The position numbers and the translations under genes were made by a program. 64,000 nt of DNA from Acanthococcus lagerstroemiae (lineage: Eukaryota > Arthropoda > Insecta > Hemiptera > Eriococcidae), in assembly GCA_031841125.1 (NCBI GenBank), contig CM063113.1:62675211-62739210 (forward strand), written 5' to 3'. Positions 32,448-46,000 of the stretch are shown here, piece by piece (position 1 is the stretch's first letter; the number at the start of each line of letters is the position of its first letter). The notes below the pieces were generated by a model that made no database searches, was not told the origin of the DNA, and saw nothing but the letters and a program-made list of their open reading frames with translations.

Positions 32448-32650
32448 GCCCATTTCACACTATTATGCCGTGTTGCCGGAACGGCAGCCGTGAAGACGGT
32501 CCAATATTACAGGTAGAGAATGGGAGCGTTCACACGAGTTGGAATGGCAACCGTGAAGACCTAGTGTGAACGCTCTCATTCTCTACGTGTGATATCCGAC
32601 CGTCTTCACGGCTGCCGTTCCGGCGACACGGCATAGTGTGAAACGGGGGC
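32448..32650. mobile_element. Foldback MITE
   Basis: GCCCATTTCACACTATTATG, CGGAACGGCAGCCGTGAAGA and AGAGAATGGGAGCGTTCACA return inverted as TGTGAACGCTCTCATTCTCT, TCTTCACGGCTGCCGTTCCG and CATAGTGTGAAACGGGGGC. About 200 bp is almost all stem. The flanks are ttaa and ttac, too little to assign a superfamily. Confidence 0.8.
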
Positions 32651-34025
32651 TTACACTGACTGAACACTAAAAGAGATCAGTGCAATTCAAATTCAAATGA
32701 CAACAAAAGATTCGTATAAGGTACCAGTTTTGAACGCTAATAAGTAACCAATGTGATCCCGTTACCTAATAAAGTATTGAGGAACTGCTGCGGTTAACAG
32801 TGCTGGAGATTGGATATGCTACACCTTAAATTAGACATCCTATGCATGCAAAGTTTGTACGTCCGCACACTCAACTACGTAAAAAAAAAGTTCCTTTTTT
32901 GTTCTTTGTCAAAAAAGAAAAATATATGTATAATATACCAAGGTAGTTTAATTTCTGAGTACCTACCTCCTTAACTTTCAATACGCATTATCCGATGCAA
33001 TTCCTATATTTTCCCGTTACATATTATGTAAATATTTTGCTACAAGACACAAAAAAAGTGGAGAAAAAACATTACAAGCACGTTCAAAATAAATAAAAAA
33101 ATTTTCAAATAGACGCTATTTTCAATGCCTTTTACATTTCGTTCGGCTAATGGACTGTTAACCTGATAAAATAATCTTAAATCCGAGGAATAGGATCGGA
33201 AAGGGGTGGTGCCAACGGGGAAGTGTAAATGGTGTGTATGGCTTTTCTATGTTCTTCTACATGTTTTATTAAAAGCCGGTCACATGTACTCGTTGACACT
33301 ACGTACGCCTTACGGTGCGTTAGCCGTCCATATAGCAGACGGTCTATGGCGTTTAGGCACTTTCTTTTGAAATTATCAGCCTTGATTCCATGATTCAAGT
33401 TTCGACCGGTATACTTCATCAGTGCTACGATGACGCTGTATTAAATTGCAACTAATCGGCGTAAGTTTAAAATTTAATCTTCAATAGCGATCTAGATAGG
33501 TAGCGATAGTAAAATTCACCGCGGCATAAAGCGAAAAACTTGAAAATTGGAAACAACGACTGAAGAAACAAGAAAGGAAAAACGCGAATATTTTTCAACA
33601 TGTGCGGGCGTACACGTTCACGAATTATTGTTGACACCGAATTCGTATCCACCAACGTTAGGGTATTTTAACTCATATAATGTATGATTATAAGTTCTAC
33701 TATTGGTAGGTACTACGAGCTGCACTGGTTATTTGAAAGACAGTCGCGTCGCATTGGTTATCATATATCCAGATACGCGTTCAAATTGCAGTACGACTTA
33801 CAAAATTGGCCGTCGAAGATGAATGACGCGCCGCTAAAATTCTCTTTTGCTCGTATAGCAAATCATTAACAGTTTGAATAAGTTTCTCTCGTTACGTTTG
33901 GTACTCGAAGGTGACGATAAATACATATTATTACAACTACGCTATACGAATACAAGTGGGTACATGAATCTGATGAGCACGGAGACCTCGCGTATTGTGC
34001 GAACCATTGATTCATAGTTCATTCA
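32651..34025. other. ACSBG downstream flank / possible 3' UTR
   Basis: No further gene is seen. On the minus strand an AATAAA lies at about 33264-33269, roughly 760 nt after the ACSBG stop, a candidate polyadenylation signal. A short minus-strand frame at 33177-33419 has no recognised similarity. A 20-odd bp A/T run lies near 32881. Confidence 0.4.
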
Positions 34026-37000
34026 CTAGTCCTTATACATGTCCTCGATATAATCCTTGTAGCGGTCGAGTACTACTTGACGTTTCACTTTTAGCGTCGG
34101 TCCTGAAACAAAATTTCAAACGATACCTAATGAATTATTCGACAGGCCCCATACATGCGTACCTATACTCGATCGCGGACTTAAAATTAGCGGGAATCCT
34201 CCGAACGTGTCGAATATGCCTACGACGGTACGGCAACACTCTTGCAGCTTGAGTAAAGAAGGGCCAGCAGCGTCCACTTCTACGAGTACGTTACGACTGA
34301 CTGCGCAAAGTTCGAAATTTGTGCGACTTCTGAATGAATAACAACGAGAATACAACTTGGACGGGAGGTTGGACTACAAACAAAGGCTCGGTCAGATTTC
34401 GATTAAGCTGAGCTCCCCGCGCTACTTCGTCATCGATGAGCAATAATTATGGCTACAATCATTTTTTTTTTCAACGATAATTATTAGTCTGCCTAAACGT
34501 TTAGATTATATTCTGTTTCAAAAGAAAAGAAACTTCATACATGGGCGTGAGGGTAGAAGCACGAGAGTAAATTGACAACTCTTCACCACTTGTACCAGGT
34601 AACAGTAACATTCTTATAATCTCCCCGTAAAACCGACCCATTTCTTTGAAATTTTGTAGGTACTTACAAATCTCGGTGTACTTACTTGACATCAAGATTT
34701 CGATTCTGCCACTTACCATGCACATGAAAGTTAACAGGATGATTGGTACTTCTTTTTTTGGAAAATTACCTACTTAAAACTGATTAAATCATTTTGTTTT
34801 CAATCAGAAATATATTACCAAAATTTGAAAAATTTTGAAGACAAAATCGCACTCCCTCTTGCTTTTAGAAATTTTAGACCTATTATCAAACGTTCCTTTT
34901 AGAAATGTTCTATATTATTTTTTTATAAAGGGTCAAGTGGTAACACTGACGCATTCGGTCGTACCCCACCACAACGAAATACTGACACCACTTTGATGTA
35001 ATACTTTCATCTTTCTGTAGATAGCGTTACGTACGATGTTTTTCAAAAATTTATTATTATTATTAATAATTTTTTCTGAACTCTATCTCATATTCTAGGT
35101 GAGGTTAAAGGCTATAAGGTACCATAGTCGCCAGTGGCTGGCTGAGGGTGGTTTTGTTGGAAAATGAGCACACACAAAAACCTACTTTTCCTTTTATATA
35201 TGCATTAGATTAGATTAGTACCTGAGCCTTGTGCATTAGGTAATCTGTGTAACTGACGCGACGGAATCAACATCGAATTCATTATAATCTACCAACTTAT
35301 ACCCGTAACATTAATTTTCCCTAGCAGTTGGATACGCGTGCCCAGTTTAGCCAAGTTCGATAGTTGTTTCTCACCTAGTTCTCCAGAGTTTATTGAAAAG
35401 TCTTTCGGCAAAATTCTGAATTTCTGTATCCGCTGGGCGTTGGAAGTGGCTTTCTTATTGGCAGCTGCAATTCCAGCTTCGATACCCGCGTACACCTGAA
35501 GCATATCGTTCGTATACAGACATGTCAGTCTCACATTTATTAACCTAATAATGTTATGTAATTTAGCCTTTGTGATGGTAGACCACGACTATTGGCGCCA
35601 ACAAAAAGTCATACAGACAGACGTACGCGGCGCACTTACAAAAAAAGTCATGCGTCGTGAGAATTTCCCATAAGTAGGAGGAACTTACTAAAAAATTTAA
35701 CAAGAACGTGAGTCATGGTTGACACCTGGTGGATTTTTTTTTTTTTGTACTAAAAGACTAAGATTTGTAACTGATCAAAATTACGTTCGGAATTCTTTTT
35801 TTCATGTTGCAAGACAAATCATTTTTTGACAAATTTTCCAACTTTTCCGAGCCTATCTCGGGAACGGAGCCTTAGCGCCCAAATTTAACACCGAATTCAA
35901 ACTCAGCATGAAAAATTGAGTTGAAAACAGTCTTTTTAATTCAAAGTTTTTGGTTTTTTCGAATTTTGAAAATTTTTCCATACTATACATCATGTTCTTT
36001 GGGGGCAAAAAAATTTTCGGAGAGCTACGGCGTCGGCATTGGTGCTAATTACTCAATTTTTCGAGACGAATTCAAATCCACCGTCAAAATTGAGCTAGAG
36101 TCCTTTCTCGACCATTTCCCCAACTTTTTCGTGCTTATCTCGGGAACGGGACGCCAGCGCCCAAATTGAATACCGAATTCGAACTCAGCGTGAAAAATGG
36201 GAGTTAAAAACAATCTTTAATTCAATATTTTGAGTTTTTTCGAATTTTTATGTAAGTATGTAAGAATGTGAGTATGTAAGCATGTAAGTATGGAAGTAAG
36301 TGTATGTAAGTATGAGAGTATGTAAATACGTAAGTATGTGAGTATGTAAGTGTATGTAAATATGTAAGTACAGCATCTCCCCCCCCCATGCAACTGAGGA
36401 AGATGACGGATTCACTGTTGTGCAGGGCCGACGAAGACGCCAGCAGCAACAACCAAAGCCCAGCCATAAGGCAACCATAAACCCAGCTGCTGAAGAAGCT
36501 GCACAAGCTCCGAAAAAGAAGAAATCCCACCGCAGAGGAAAGAAGAAACAACAGCAACTCTTCGAAAAAGCGGTCCTTGTACTGCCGAGAAATGCCGGTG
36601 AGAAAGCCATCACAGTGTTGGGGCAGCAAGGACAAGTGAATCCCAAACGCTTCGGGATTCACAGCCGGGTGTAATTTCCTTCCGGGGCCGCATTACTCCG
36701 GTGTGCTACAAAGAACCAGGCCTCTGCTCGAAAGCAAAACTTACAGAGCTTCGAGGCAGTCGCAGTCAAACAACCGCCAAAACCGAGGATAGGGGAGGCC
36801 CGCGTCCACGCTGTCCCCGCATCAGTCATCGAGGAGGATGTAGTGGAAGCAATCCAAGCCCGCACCTCCTTGAAGCCACTATAAAGGTCATTTTTGTGGC
36901 ATACAAAAAAGGCTAGGGACAGACCTGCGCAGTCGACACCAGACCAAACCTTCCGCGACGTACCAAATGCCAAGTGCTTGGGCATCGGGAGAAGCACTGC

Positions 37001-40000
37001 AGCGCTGCTTCAGCTGCCAGGTCAGAAAATGAACTCAACTGGGCCGAGCACATCCGGCAGGCAACTGATCGAGCCGTCAAATCGCTCCCCGTCCTGACCT
37101 AAATATGCACCAATATGTTCGGGTATAGCTTCAGGGCCAGACGGACTATGGCGCAGGGATGTATGTAGACACACTTCCTGTACTGTACTCTGTTTAGTAC
37201 CACCGGGCGGTCCTACGAACGACACGGTAGCCGCTCATGTCGGTACAGAGGAAAGCAGCACTTCTCTGCATCCGAGGCTACTGGACAGTCAGTCAGGAAG
37301 CAGCACTCATTCTGGCTGATCTTGCGCCGATAGACCTCGCGATCCATGAGCGGTCAGTCCTCTGGCTACTCCGTCGTGGCCTGCCAGTGATCAACTGGGG
37401 TCCATATCCCAGGGTTGCTCGCACCACATCCGGCAAGTTCCAGATAGTGGCGGAGGCCGCCGCTGACTACACCGACAACGAAGCAGATGATAATCTCACC
37501 AGTGGCAGCGAAGAGGAGGACGCAGCAGCCGCTGTAGCTGGTGGGGTACCATTTAAGCGGCTTGCCAAGCAGTTCCGCCGCATCACCGACCAATGTTGGG
37601 GAAAACGTTGGGACGAGCCGTTGACTGGTCGATGGACGCACTCGATTTTCCCCAGCATCAGCGCCCGGCGTAAGTTCAAAATACAGCTCTCGTTTTGGAC
37701 AACGCAGGCGCTGACGGGACACGGATGCTTCGCCAAGTACCTGAACAAGATGAGACAGCACTCGACAGTCCGGGTGTCAGGGCATGTTTTCGCAGTCTGC
37801 GGAGCACGTTCTCACAGAGTGCGCACTGACCGGTTTACACGTACCCATTCCACCCCCGACGGCTCCACCGGAGGAATGGAATGTGTGGGCCGAATTCGCG
37901 GCGAAGACTGTGCGTCGACTCTGGGAAGCGGAGAACCCGCTGTTCCCCGCGGCAATTACCACCACGTCGTCACCACCAGCACCAATGCTGACTGGCGGGA
38001 ATCAGGGAGGACCCGCAGCCACCAGTCGAAGAGTCTGGAAGAAGGCGGTCCCAGATTGATGAAGAGCCTGGAAGAAAGCGGGCCCAACGTCAACCAACAC
38101 CAATAAGCGGCACTCCACCGAAGCTGTAATACCAGTAGAAGAGACAATGACAGTAGTAGGTGAGAAAGGTTGAAGGAGAAAGGAGAAGCCCAGTGGCACC
38201 TCGGCAGCTGTGAGCGTCCCCTCCCGCCACAAGGAGCGTCACTGGTAGGAAACCCTGGAATCTGATACTTGACTCATCTGCTCGACCCACTCTGAGGAAG
38301 CGACAAAGAACTTCGAGGCTGAAGTCTTGTGGTGACCGTTTGACCTTGGAGGCGGCCCCTTCTACTTGGAGCGACCCTCCCGTCTTGGGTGTGTTGTCGA
38401 AGTGGCAGGCAGGGAAGGAAGATGGAAACTGACAAGGAAGTGTCATGAAATCAATGGAGACAAAAAACAATCTGAAGCAGACTATATTAACTGACTGACT
38501 AACAGACAGACAAAATAACAGTAATCCAGCTTCTAAGATTGTAAATTTTATATCGCTGCATATATAAGTATTTTGCATACATTATGTAGTTTTAAAAAAG
38601 TGAGGTCCCCTCCCCTGCCCCGCAATTTTCACACATTTTTGAAGCGAAAATTTTTTCAAGGAATAATTATGTGTTTGAATTATAAACTTGGTTAGTTCAA
38701 TCGAACGAACATATTTTTCTGTAATGAATTATTCGAGTTACGCGAATACCAAGAATAGTAGGAGTAATATTACGTTAGGATATTTCTCACATTCCCACGT
38801 TGCTTTGAAACTGGCACGCGACCGATTATTTCAGCAACGCCGCAGTTAGTTCATCGCATTTATGCAGTTCGACGGACTTCCGAACGTTAGATAGGTCACA
38901 TATGTAGTCTTCAAACTAAATAATACGAGAAAACGAAGTACCGGTCTATATAGAGCTATATATTACGTACCTCTTTGGGTTTTTTCTGAACAATTTCGGA
39001 CACTGTCTGAACGTGTACGCCCAAAGTTTGACACCAGTCTTTGGTTACTAGTTCCAATTCGTCCAATGGAGCGCCGTTATGTTTATCCATTTGGCTCTAC
39101 AAACATGAAAATACACACGAATATACTATTATAGAATGACGAGAACTACCATATGATATGCGGAGCCGCACAGAAGAATAGGCGTTGAGTTGCGACGAAA
39201 CTTTTCTTAAATTCGACCAAGGGGTAAGAAAAAAATTTTTATGATCTGTTTTTTGGATTTGAACTCGGTTCTCGGACTCCTCGATCCTCTACGTAATTTT
39301 CGTGCTCCTTTCGATCGCCCGAACTTGGACAAAATTTTAGCACATCGTTTGCCTATAGATACTAAGCCATATACATTATACACACACTACTGGCCACTAC
39401 ACATATAATATGTAGTACCCATATGTAAGCGCGTAATGCATATTTACCTTTAACGTTAGTAATATGGTCAAATATTTGCGGGCATCGCCAATCAACACGG
39501 CATTACTGATGACAGTCAGTTCAGACTTGACTGTTTCTTCAATGAGTCCAGTTGGGATGTTTTCACCACCAGCTGTGATAATAATGTCCTGCAATACGGA
39601 TACGAAGATAACGAACAATATTGCGATATTAATAGTTACATATACTGTCTGCATATATGTATGTACGTGCCTGTAGGCATAGTCTACTGTACGCGTACGA
39701 TGGTTATAGGAGGATAACGACTATACACGGAATCAGTCACTACAAATATACGAGTGAGGAAATCCGGTATTTAATCGAACAGATTTTCGGCGAAACGTGA
39801 AAATCAAACGTCGACCTCGTTTCATTGTAGGAAGCAAATCCTACAATATTAGCCGATCTAAAAGCTAATACATGTTAACCTCGACGTACACGTAGGGCGA
39901 TATTTCTCACACTCGATGGAATGTAAAAATTTACACACTCGAAATATTTCTAATTTCAACAATGAGAATATATACTCGTAGACAAAAATCATAATACAAA

Positions 40001-43000
40001 TCACCGAAATTGACTATACCTATTTGTAAAGATCATGGTCTCAGAACTAGTAGGAGAAGGTTAAATAAGTATTTTTACAACGAAAATGCTCGGACGAGGT
40101 ATCGAAATTTTAAATATTATTCTAATATATGTACTATGGAACGCCTGCATAAAGTCGCAACGGAGGCCTTTTTCTGAAATTCAACTCGGTTTACCGTATA
40201 GGTAAAGATGATTTTCATTAAAATCGTCGAAGTACTGCTACGGCGACGCGTTTCTTTCATAATTTCGGGTCAATAAACTAATCCACTCTTCCTTATCCGC
40301 AACTACATACAGGCACGACCACACAGACGGTTTAATAGCATCAGGAGGAGTAGCCACACTAATTCATGAACAAATCGCCGTCCAAACACAGATCCTAATT
40401 CACTCAAGACTCCAGAACGTCACTATAGAATGCCTGATCCCTGGAATACCCACGCAAAATAAAATCCAAATATGCAACATTCATATACCTCCTAACCAAA
40501 ATATACATTACAACGACCTGTTGGAAATCAAACAACAACTGAAACACTCCTTCTTCATATGCGGAGACCTTAACGCACACAGCCCAACGTGGGGATCAAG
40601 AACAACAAACAATCGAGGCAACATAACAGACAAATTCTTATACGACCACCCAGATGTCTCCCTTCTTAACAACAGCAGCATGACACGACTCAACGTCTAC
40701 AACGGAACCGAATCAGCTATAGAAATCTCACTAGTATCAACCTCAATAGCCCACAGTCTGAGCTGGAAAACACTCAGTAAAAACACAGACAGTGACCACT
40801 ATCCAATAATCGTGGATAGCACCATTAAACCTACCCCACCAACAACCAGACCAAAAAAATGGATTCTCAGTAAAGCCAACTGGAATCATTACCGAACAAT
40901 CTGTGAAAAAAGTGCGATATTATTAACCAGCGATGTTGACGCCAACTTGTCCAACTTCAACAAAATCCTAGAACAGGCTGCCAATTCTAGTATTCCTAAA
41001 TCATCCGGAATAATAAAAAGAAGACCTGTACCATGGTGGAACCAAACCATCCAAAAACTCATACAAAACCGCAACAGGGCCCTCGCAAAATTCAGAACGA
41101 CCAGACTAAACTCCGACCTCAACCAATTCCGGATTATTCGAGCCCAATGCCGCACACTAATTAGGAAAAGCAAGAGAGACTCGTGGAAAAAATTAGTCAA
41201 CGATATCAACCCAACAACTACACACGGACGGATGTGGGACAAAATACGAGTACTAAACCAATCAAAAATGTACTCTAGTGTAACGAACCTGTTTAATAAC
41301 AATAAAATAATCTCAGATTCTCAGATCCCCTGGAAATCGCAGAAATCTTCGCAGAACATTTTGCCAGCACCTCGTCAGACCAAATCTACACAACTGAATT
41401 TTTGAAAATAAAAGAAATCGAAGAAAACAAACATCTAGACATCTCAAGCAACAATAAGGAAACCTACAACCAACCAATTACATCCTCAGAACTGCACGGC
41501 GTCCTCAAGAAATATACAAAAAACACCGCCCCCGGACCAGATATGATTCCCCTCAAACTGATAGAAGAAGCTCCACAAAAAATTAAAAAGCTCCTCCTCC
41601 AAATATTCAACCAGATCTGGAGCGAAAATCGATTTCCTTCACTCTGGAGAAAGGCTACGATAATCCCAATTCCAAAACCAAACAAGGACCGCCAGAACAA
41701 AAACAACTACCGCCCTATAGCCCTAACGTGCGTCACGTGCAAAATTATGGAAAAAATTGTTGCGGCCAGACTAACCGAGTACCTAAAAGAACACAAAGTT
41801 ATATCCGACGCGCAAGCTGGCTTCCGAAGCAACCGATGTGCACTAGACCACCTTGCGAACCTCGAAGACGAAATACAAAAAGCATTCAAAATTCGACAAT
41901 CCCTGTACTCCGTATTCTTCGACTTGGAAAAGGCCTACGACTCAGCATGGAGATACGGCATCATAAAAAAATTACGAAACACCGGCATGAAAGGAAGGAT
42001 AACGCAGTTCATAAACAACTTCTTAAACGATAGAAAAATCCAAACCAGAATAGGAAACTCCTTCTCACAAGAACACGAACTGAAGAACGGGACGCCCCAA
42101 GGAAGTGTCATCAGCGTTCACTGCTTTCTGATCCTCATCAACGATATAATTCAGTGCATACCTCAGCCAATAACATGCCGACTCTTCGCCGACGACCTTA
42201 ACATTGCCGTCCGCTCGTCAGAACCTGCAATGGCTCAAAACTTCCTCCAAATATGCTTGGACAACCTGAACTATTGGAGCCAAAACAACGGCCTGAAATT
42301 CTCATCCTCAGAAACAACCAACATAATTTTCTCCCGTAAACACAAAACAGCTCCCATCCAAATCTCGCTCAATAACACCCCTCTCAAACATACCAATACT
42401 TACAAATTCCTAGGACTAACATTTGACTCGAAACTAAACTGGCTACCACACATAAAAAACTTAAAACATAACTGCATAAAGACACTCAATCTACTCAAAA
42501 TGATCAAAAACAACAACTTCGGACCTAACACAATCACACTACTCCAACTATACCGAATACTCATCCGCTCTAAACTCGACTACGGAGCCATCATATACTA
42601 CAGAACAGCACCAAAAGCAAATGCTCAACTACTGCAAACAGTACAAACCATAGGACTACGCACTGCCATCGGAGCGTTCGTAACTACCCCTACAGTAAGC
42701 CTACAAAGTCTAAGCAGTGAACCACCAATTGAAACCAGAACCAAAATACTAACAAACAATTACTGCTCTAAAAGATAATCGCAAACAGAGATCATCCGTC
42801 ACGAAACTTACTAATTAAACAACTTACCTCACAAGAACACAACCAAAACAACAACGTATACCATAGATACAAAACCGACCTACTCGAAACTGATACCAAC
42901 GTACAATTTGTAGCAACAATTACAACGCGCAAAACCTAAAAACCCGCACTCAACAAATAAATAACAAGTACATAAAACAATGATGGATCACGAATGGACC

Positions 43001-46000
43001 GTACAACAGAACAACGTATACCCCTGGAAAACAATACAACAAAATCAACGCAAACTAGAAACTACTATTAACCAATTGCGACTAGGACATACAACCTTGA
43101 CCCACTCACACCTCCTGAAAAAAGAACCACCACCGAAATGTCTAATTTGAACGAACAACTAACAGTAAGACATATACTACTTGACTGCAGAAAATACACA
43201 AAAATACGAACGAACGTACAACCTCCAAATGATACTAACTGACAATCAAACTGCCCTTAACCTCGTCCACAAATTCATAACCCAAACCGGAGTCAACTTC
43301 AGCGTCTCTTCGTAACCAGCATATGTGTATAAAGTATATACGACATAAATTTAAGATTATAATCCTTCTAGGATATTAAAAATCTTTAATAAATAAAAAA
43401 TAATAAGAAGAACTGACCGTACAAAGCTCACACGAGCAAGATTCTGCCACAACTATACTTATCTCAGTATATCTACAAATGCTTACCTTGAGTCTGCCGG
43501 TGATCATCAATCCGTGATTCGGATCAATTTTTCCTATATCTCCAGTATGCAGCCAACCGTCAGCATCTATAGATTCCGCCGTTTTTTCAGGATCATCAAC
43601 ATATCCCATAAATACGTGCCTACCATTTGTACACACCTGTGAATTATATGTATACCTAATCTAATTAGTAATGTAAAGAAATGGTAAATTTTAGTTTCCT
43701 AATTTTGGGATACGTATGGTTTCGTTATGTTAGGAAACACTGCAGACAGTATTCGCTGCTGCGATTAAGTAATTTCTGTGGCTTGTGCCTTAATCTCACG
43801 GACAAGTAATTCACCCTCGTTCCCTAATAGTTGATGCAATAATACGCTCTAGCCACCACCTACACATTTACAACGTGTTTCCACCACGTGGACAGGAACT
43901 CGTAGGGATGATCTAGGATGCTTGGCACATTCCTCGTCAGGCTACCTTTGCGAGAATCGTTTGCGTGGTATCGTCATCTTTTTGCTGTCGTGAAAGTGTA
44001 GTGGCAGCTGGAAGAGCCCAGTCGCATCATAGGTGAGTTTACTCACGGAGAATCAATTCTTCTACAGGCTTACCCTTCTTAGATATCTATTTGCTTCATT
44101 ATATTACTTAATTAGGCTGAAGAGTTGCGCATATACTCAGACTGTCTCGCCGGGTATCGACGTACGCTCGTTATGCAGAGCGGGATGCTCAGGCGAGAAT
44201 ACGATGAACAGCCTCACGTGAACGGTCTCACGTAGCAGGGCGGTCCGTACTTCGGATGTAGAGTACGTAGGCTCTGAGGCGGAGGTCCCCTAACCCCCGC
44301 ACAAGTGTGGCCAGGGTGGATCAGCGGCTTTACCTAACTGCGATACCTTGCACTAACCGACGAGGCAGTGTGGCTTGCATCCAAGCTACGGGACGATCAT
44401 GAGGTGTCATACCACACAGTTTTGCATGTCTGGCTAGATTTCGAATCATGGTACTCAAACGCGATTATTTTCCTAAATTCCAGGTGGTACCAGTCGATAG
44501 ACGCGCTAACGATCCAACCCTCGCATCCACAGAAGGATTTCATTCCAATATTACCAGTAGTCAAAATTAGTTCTATTCAAGTAATTTTAAATGAGGACTT
44601 TTCGCTCAACCGAAAAATAGTTGCCTTAATTCTTAATTCATCCCCATACCGGCCTATCGACTTACTTCTTCTTTTCTCCTCTCTTACTTATTTTTCTTAG
44701 CGTTATTTTTACAGTACCTAAGCCTATTTATTAGTACCTACCAACAGTGTGCCAGTTTACACGAGTCAACGGTACACGCTGGCACGCGATAAAGCGAGAT
44801 GATGACTCCATAAAACGAAATGAGCAACTGCGGAGCCGTACTAAGTACGTAAATAATATCTTGTACCTACAGCCTAACACTAGATCGTAGTCCTATCAGC
44901 AATCTGAACGGTCTTCGATAAAAAATGAAATTATGGAATCAATTTCCTTTCGGATTCTAGCCAATACGTTTGTCGTCTTACCTCTCCTTCGCTTTCGGAG
45001 TCACCTTTCTGAATTTTCAGTTCGATATGCGGCAGCGATTGACCAGAACATTTAACCAAACAGTTCACGGGTGAAGCGATGGCAATAGGTCCACAACTCT
45101 CAGTCATACCGTAAGCCTTGAAAGAGCAAATGAAAGAGAGTTACCACGATTTTACTTCGAATAAATACATTCGACAATGCGACAGTTTCGGAGTAATTAA
45201 GAAATACTTCACCGAGTGACGGCTCTTAAAATAGCATATATATGTTATCAAGTACCTACCTATGAGCAGAATAACTAGGTGCCTCAAAACGTTGCCTGTC
45301 TTTACATAAGTAGGTAATTTATATCAACACTAAATCGTTTTGCACTTAGGGTTTCGGATTATTTACTAATTTCGTTTAATTTTATAGGACACCCTCTAAA
45401 GTACCAAATCCACACCATCAATTCGCCCATGTATTTTGTTTCAACTCCTTATAACTGGAGAACACAAAAAGACTGTCATGCGTGATTATCATCATTAGTT
45501 ATCGTAAACAACAGGCTTTCTTTCCCACACATAAAACATATTTTAATAAGCTACGCGAATTTTTATCACAATATCAATAACACAAGTCAAAAGTGTCAAG
45601 CTTTGTGTCATGTCTTATAGGTAAAGAGTCTGAAAGAATTTTTGGAACTAGGTACTTGACTTTACACTGATTAACTATCAGTAGCGAATTTCCCCACGTT
45701 ATTTTGTAGTTAATCGCAGTAAAATTTTTAAAATCTAGAAAACTGAAACATTCGTCTTCAATTTCTACCGGTATAATACTTGACTAAAATATAGTAATCA
45801 GAGCAATGCTATCATTATTATTCCCAGGGAACTAGATTCGAGGAAGGACTGCAGTGACTAAGAACAGTGGCGTATTTAAGGAGGGGGTTTCGGGTTCAAC
45901 CCCCCCATGGCCAAAAAAAGCTCTAAAAATATTGTGGCGAATAATCCCGAATGTTCGAGATAAGCGAAGAAAGATCGACACGTTTCGAGCAAACAGAATA

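Noticed and set aside
34116..34355. Minus-strand frame next to the last ACSBG exon
   Set aside because: It lies in the intron. The real last exon (34026-34102) is fixed by phase and by the GPTLKVKR motif.
36222..36662. 146- and 132-codon minus-strand frames
   Set aside because: Produced by the GTAA/GTAT microsatellite and the antisense of the LINE gag-like region.
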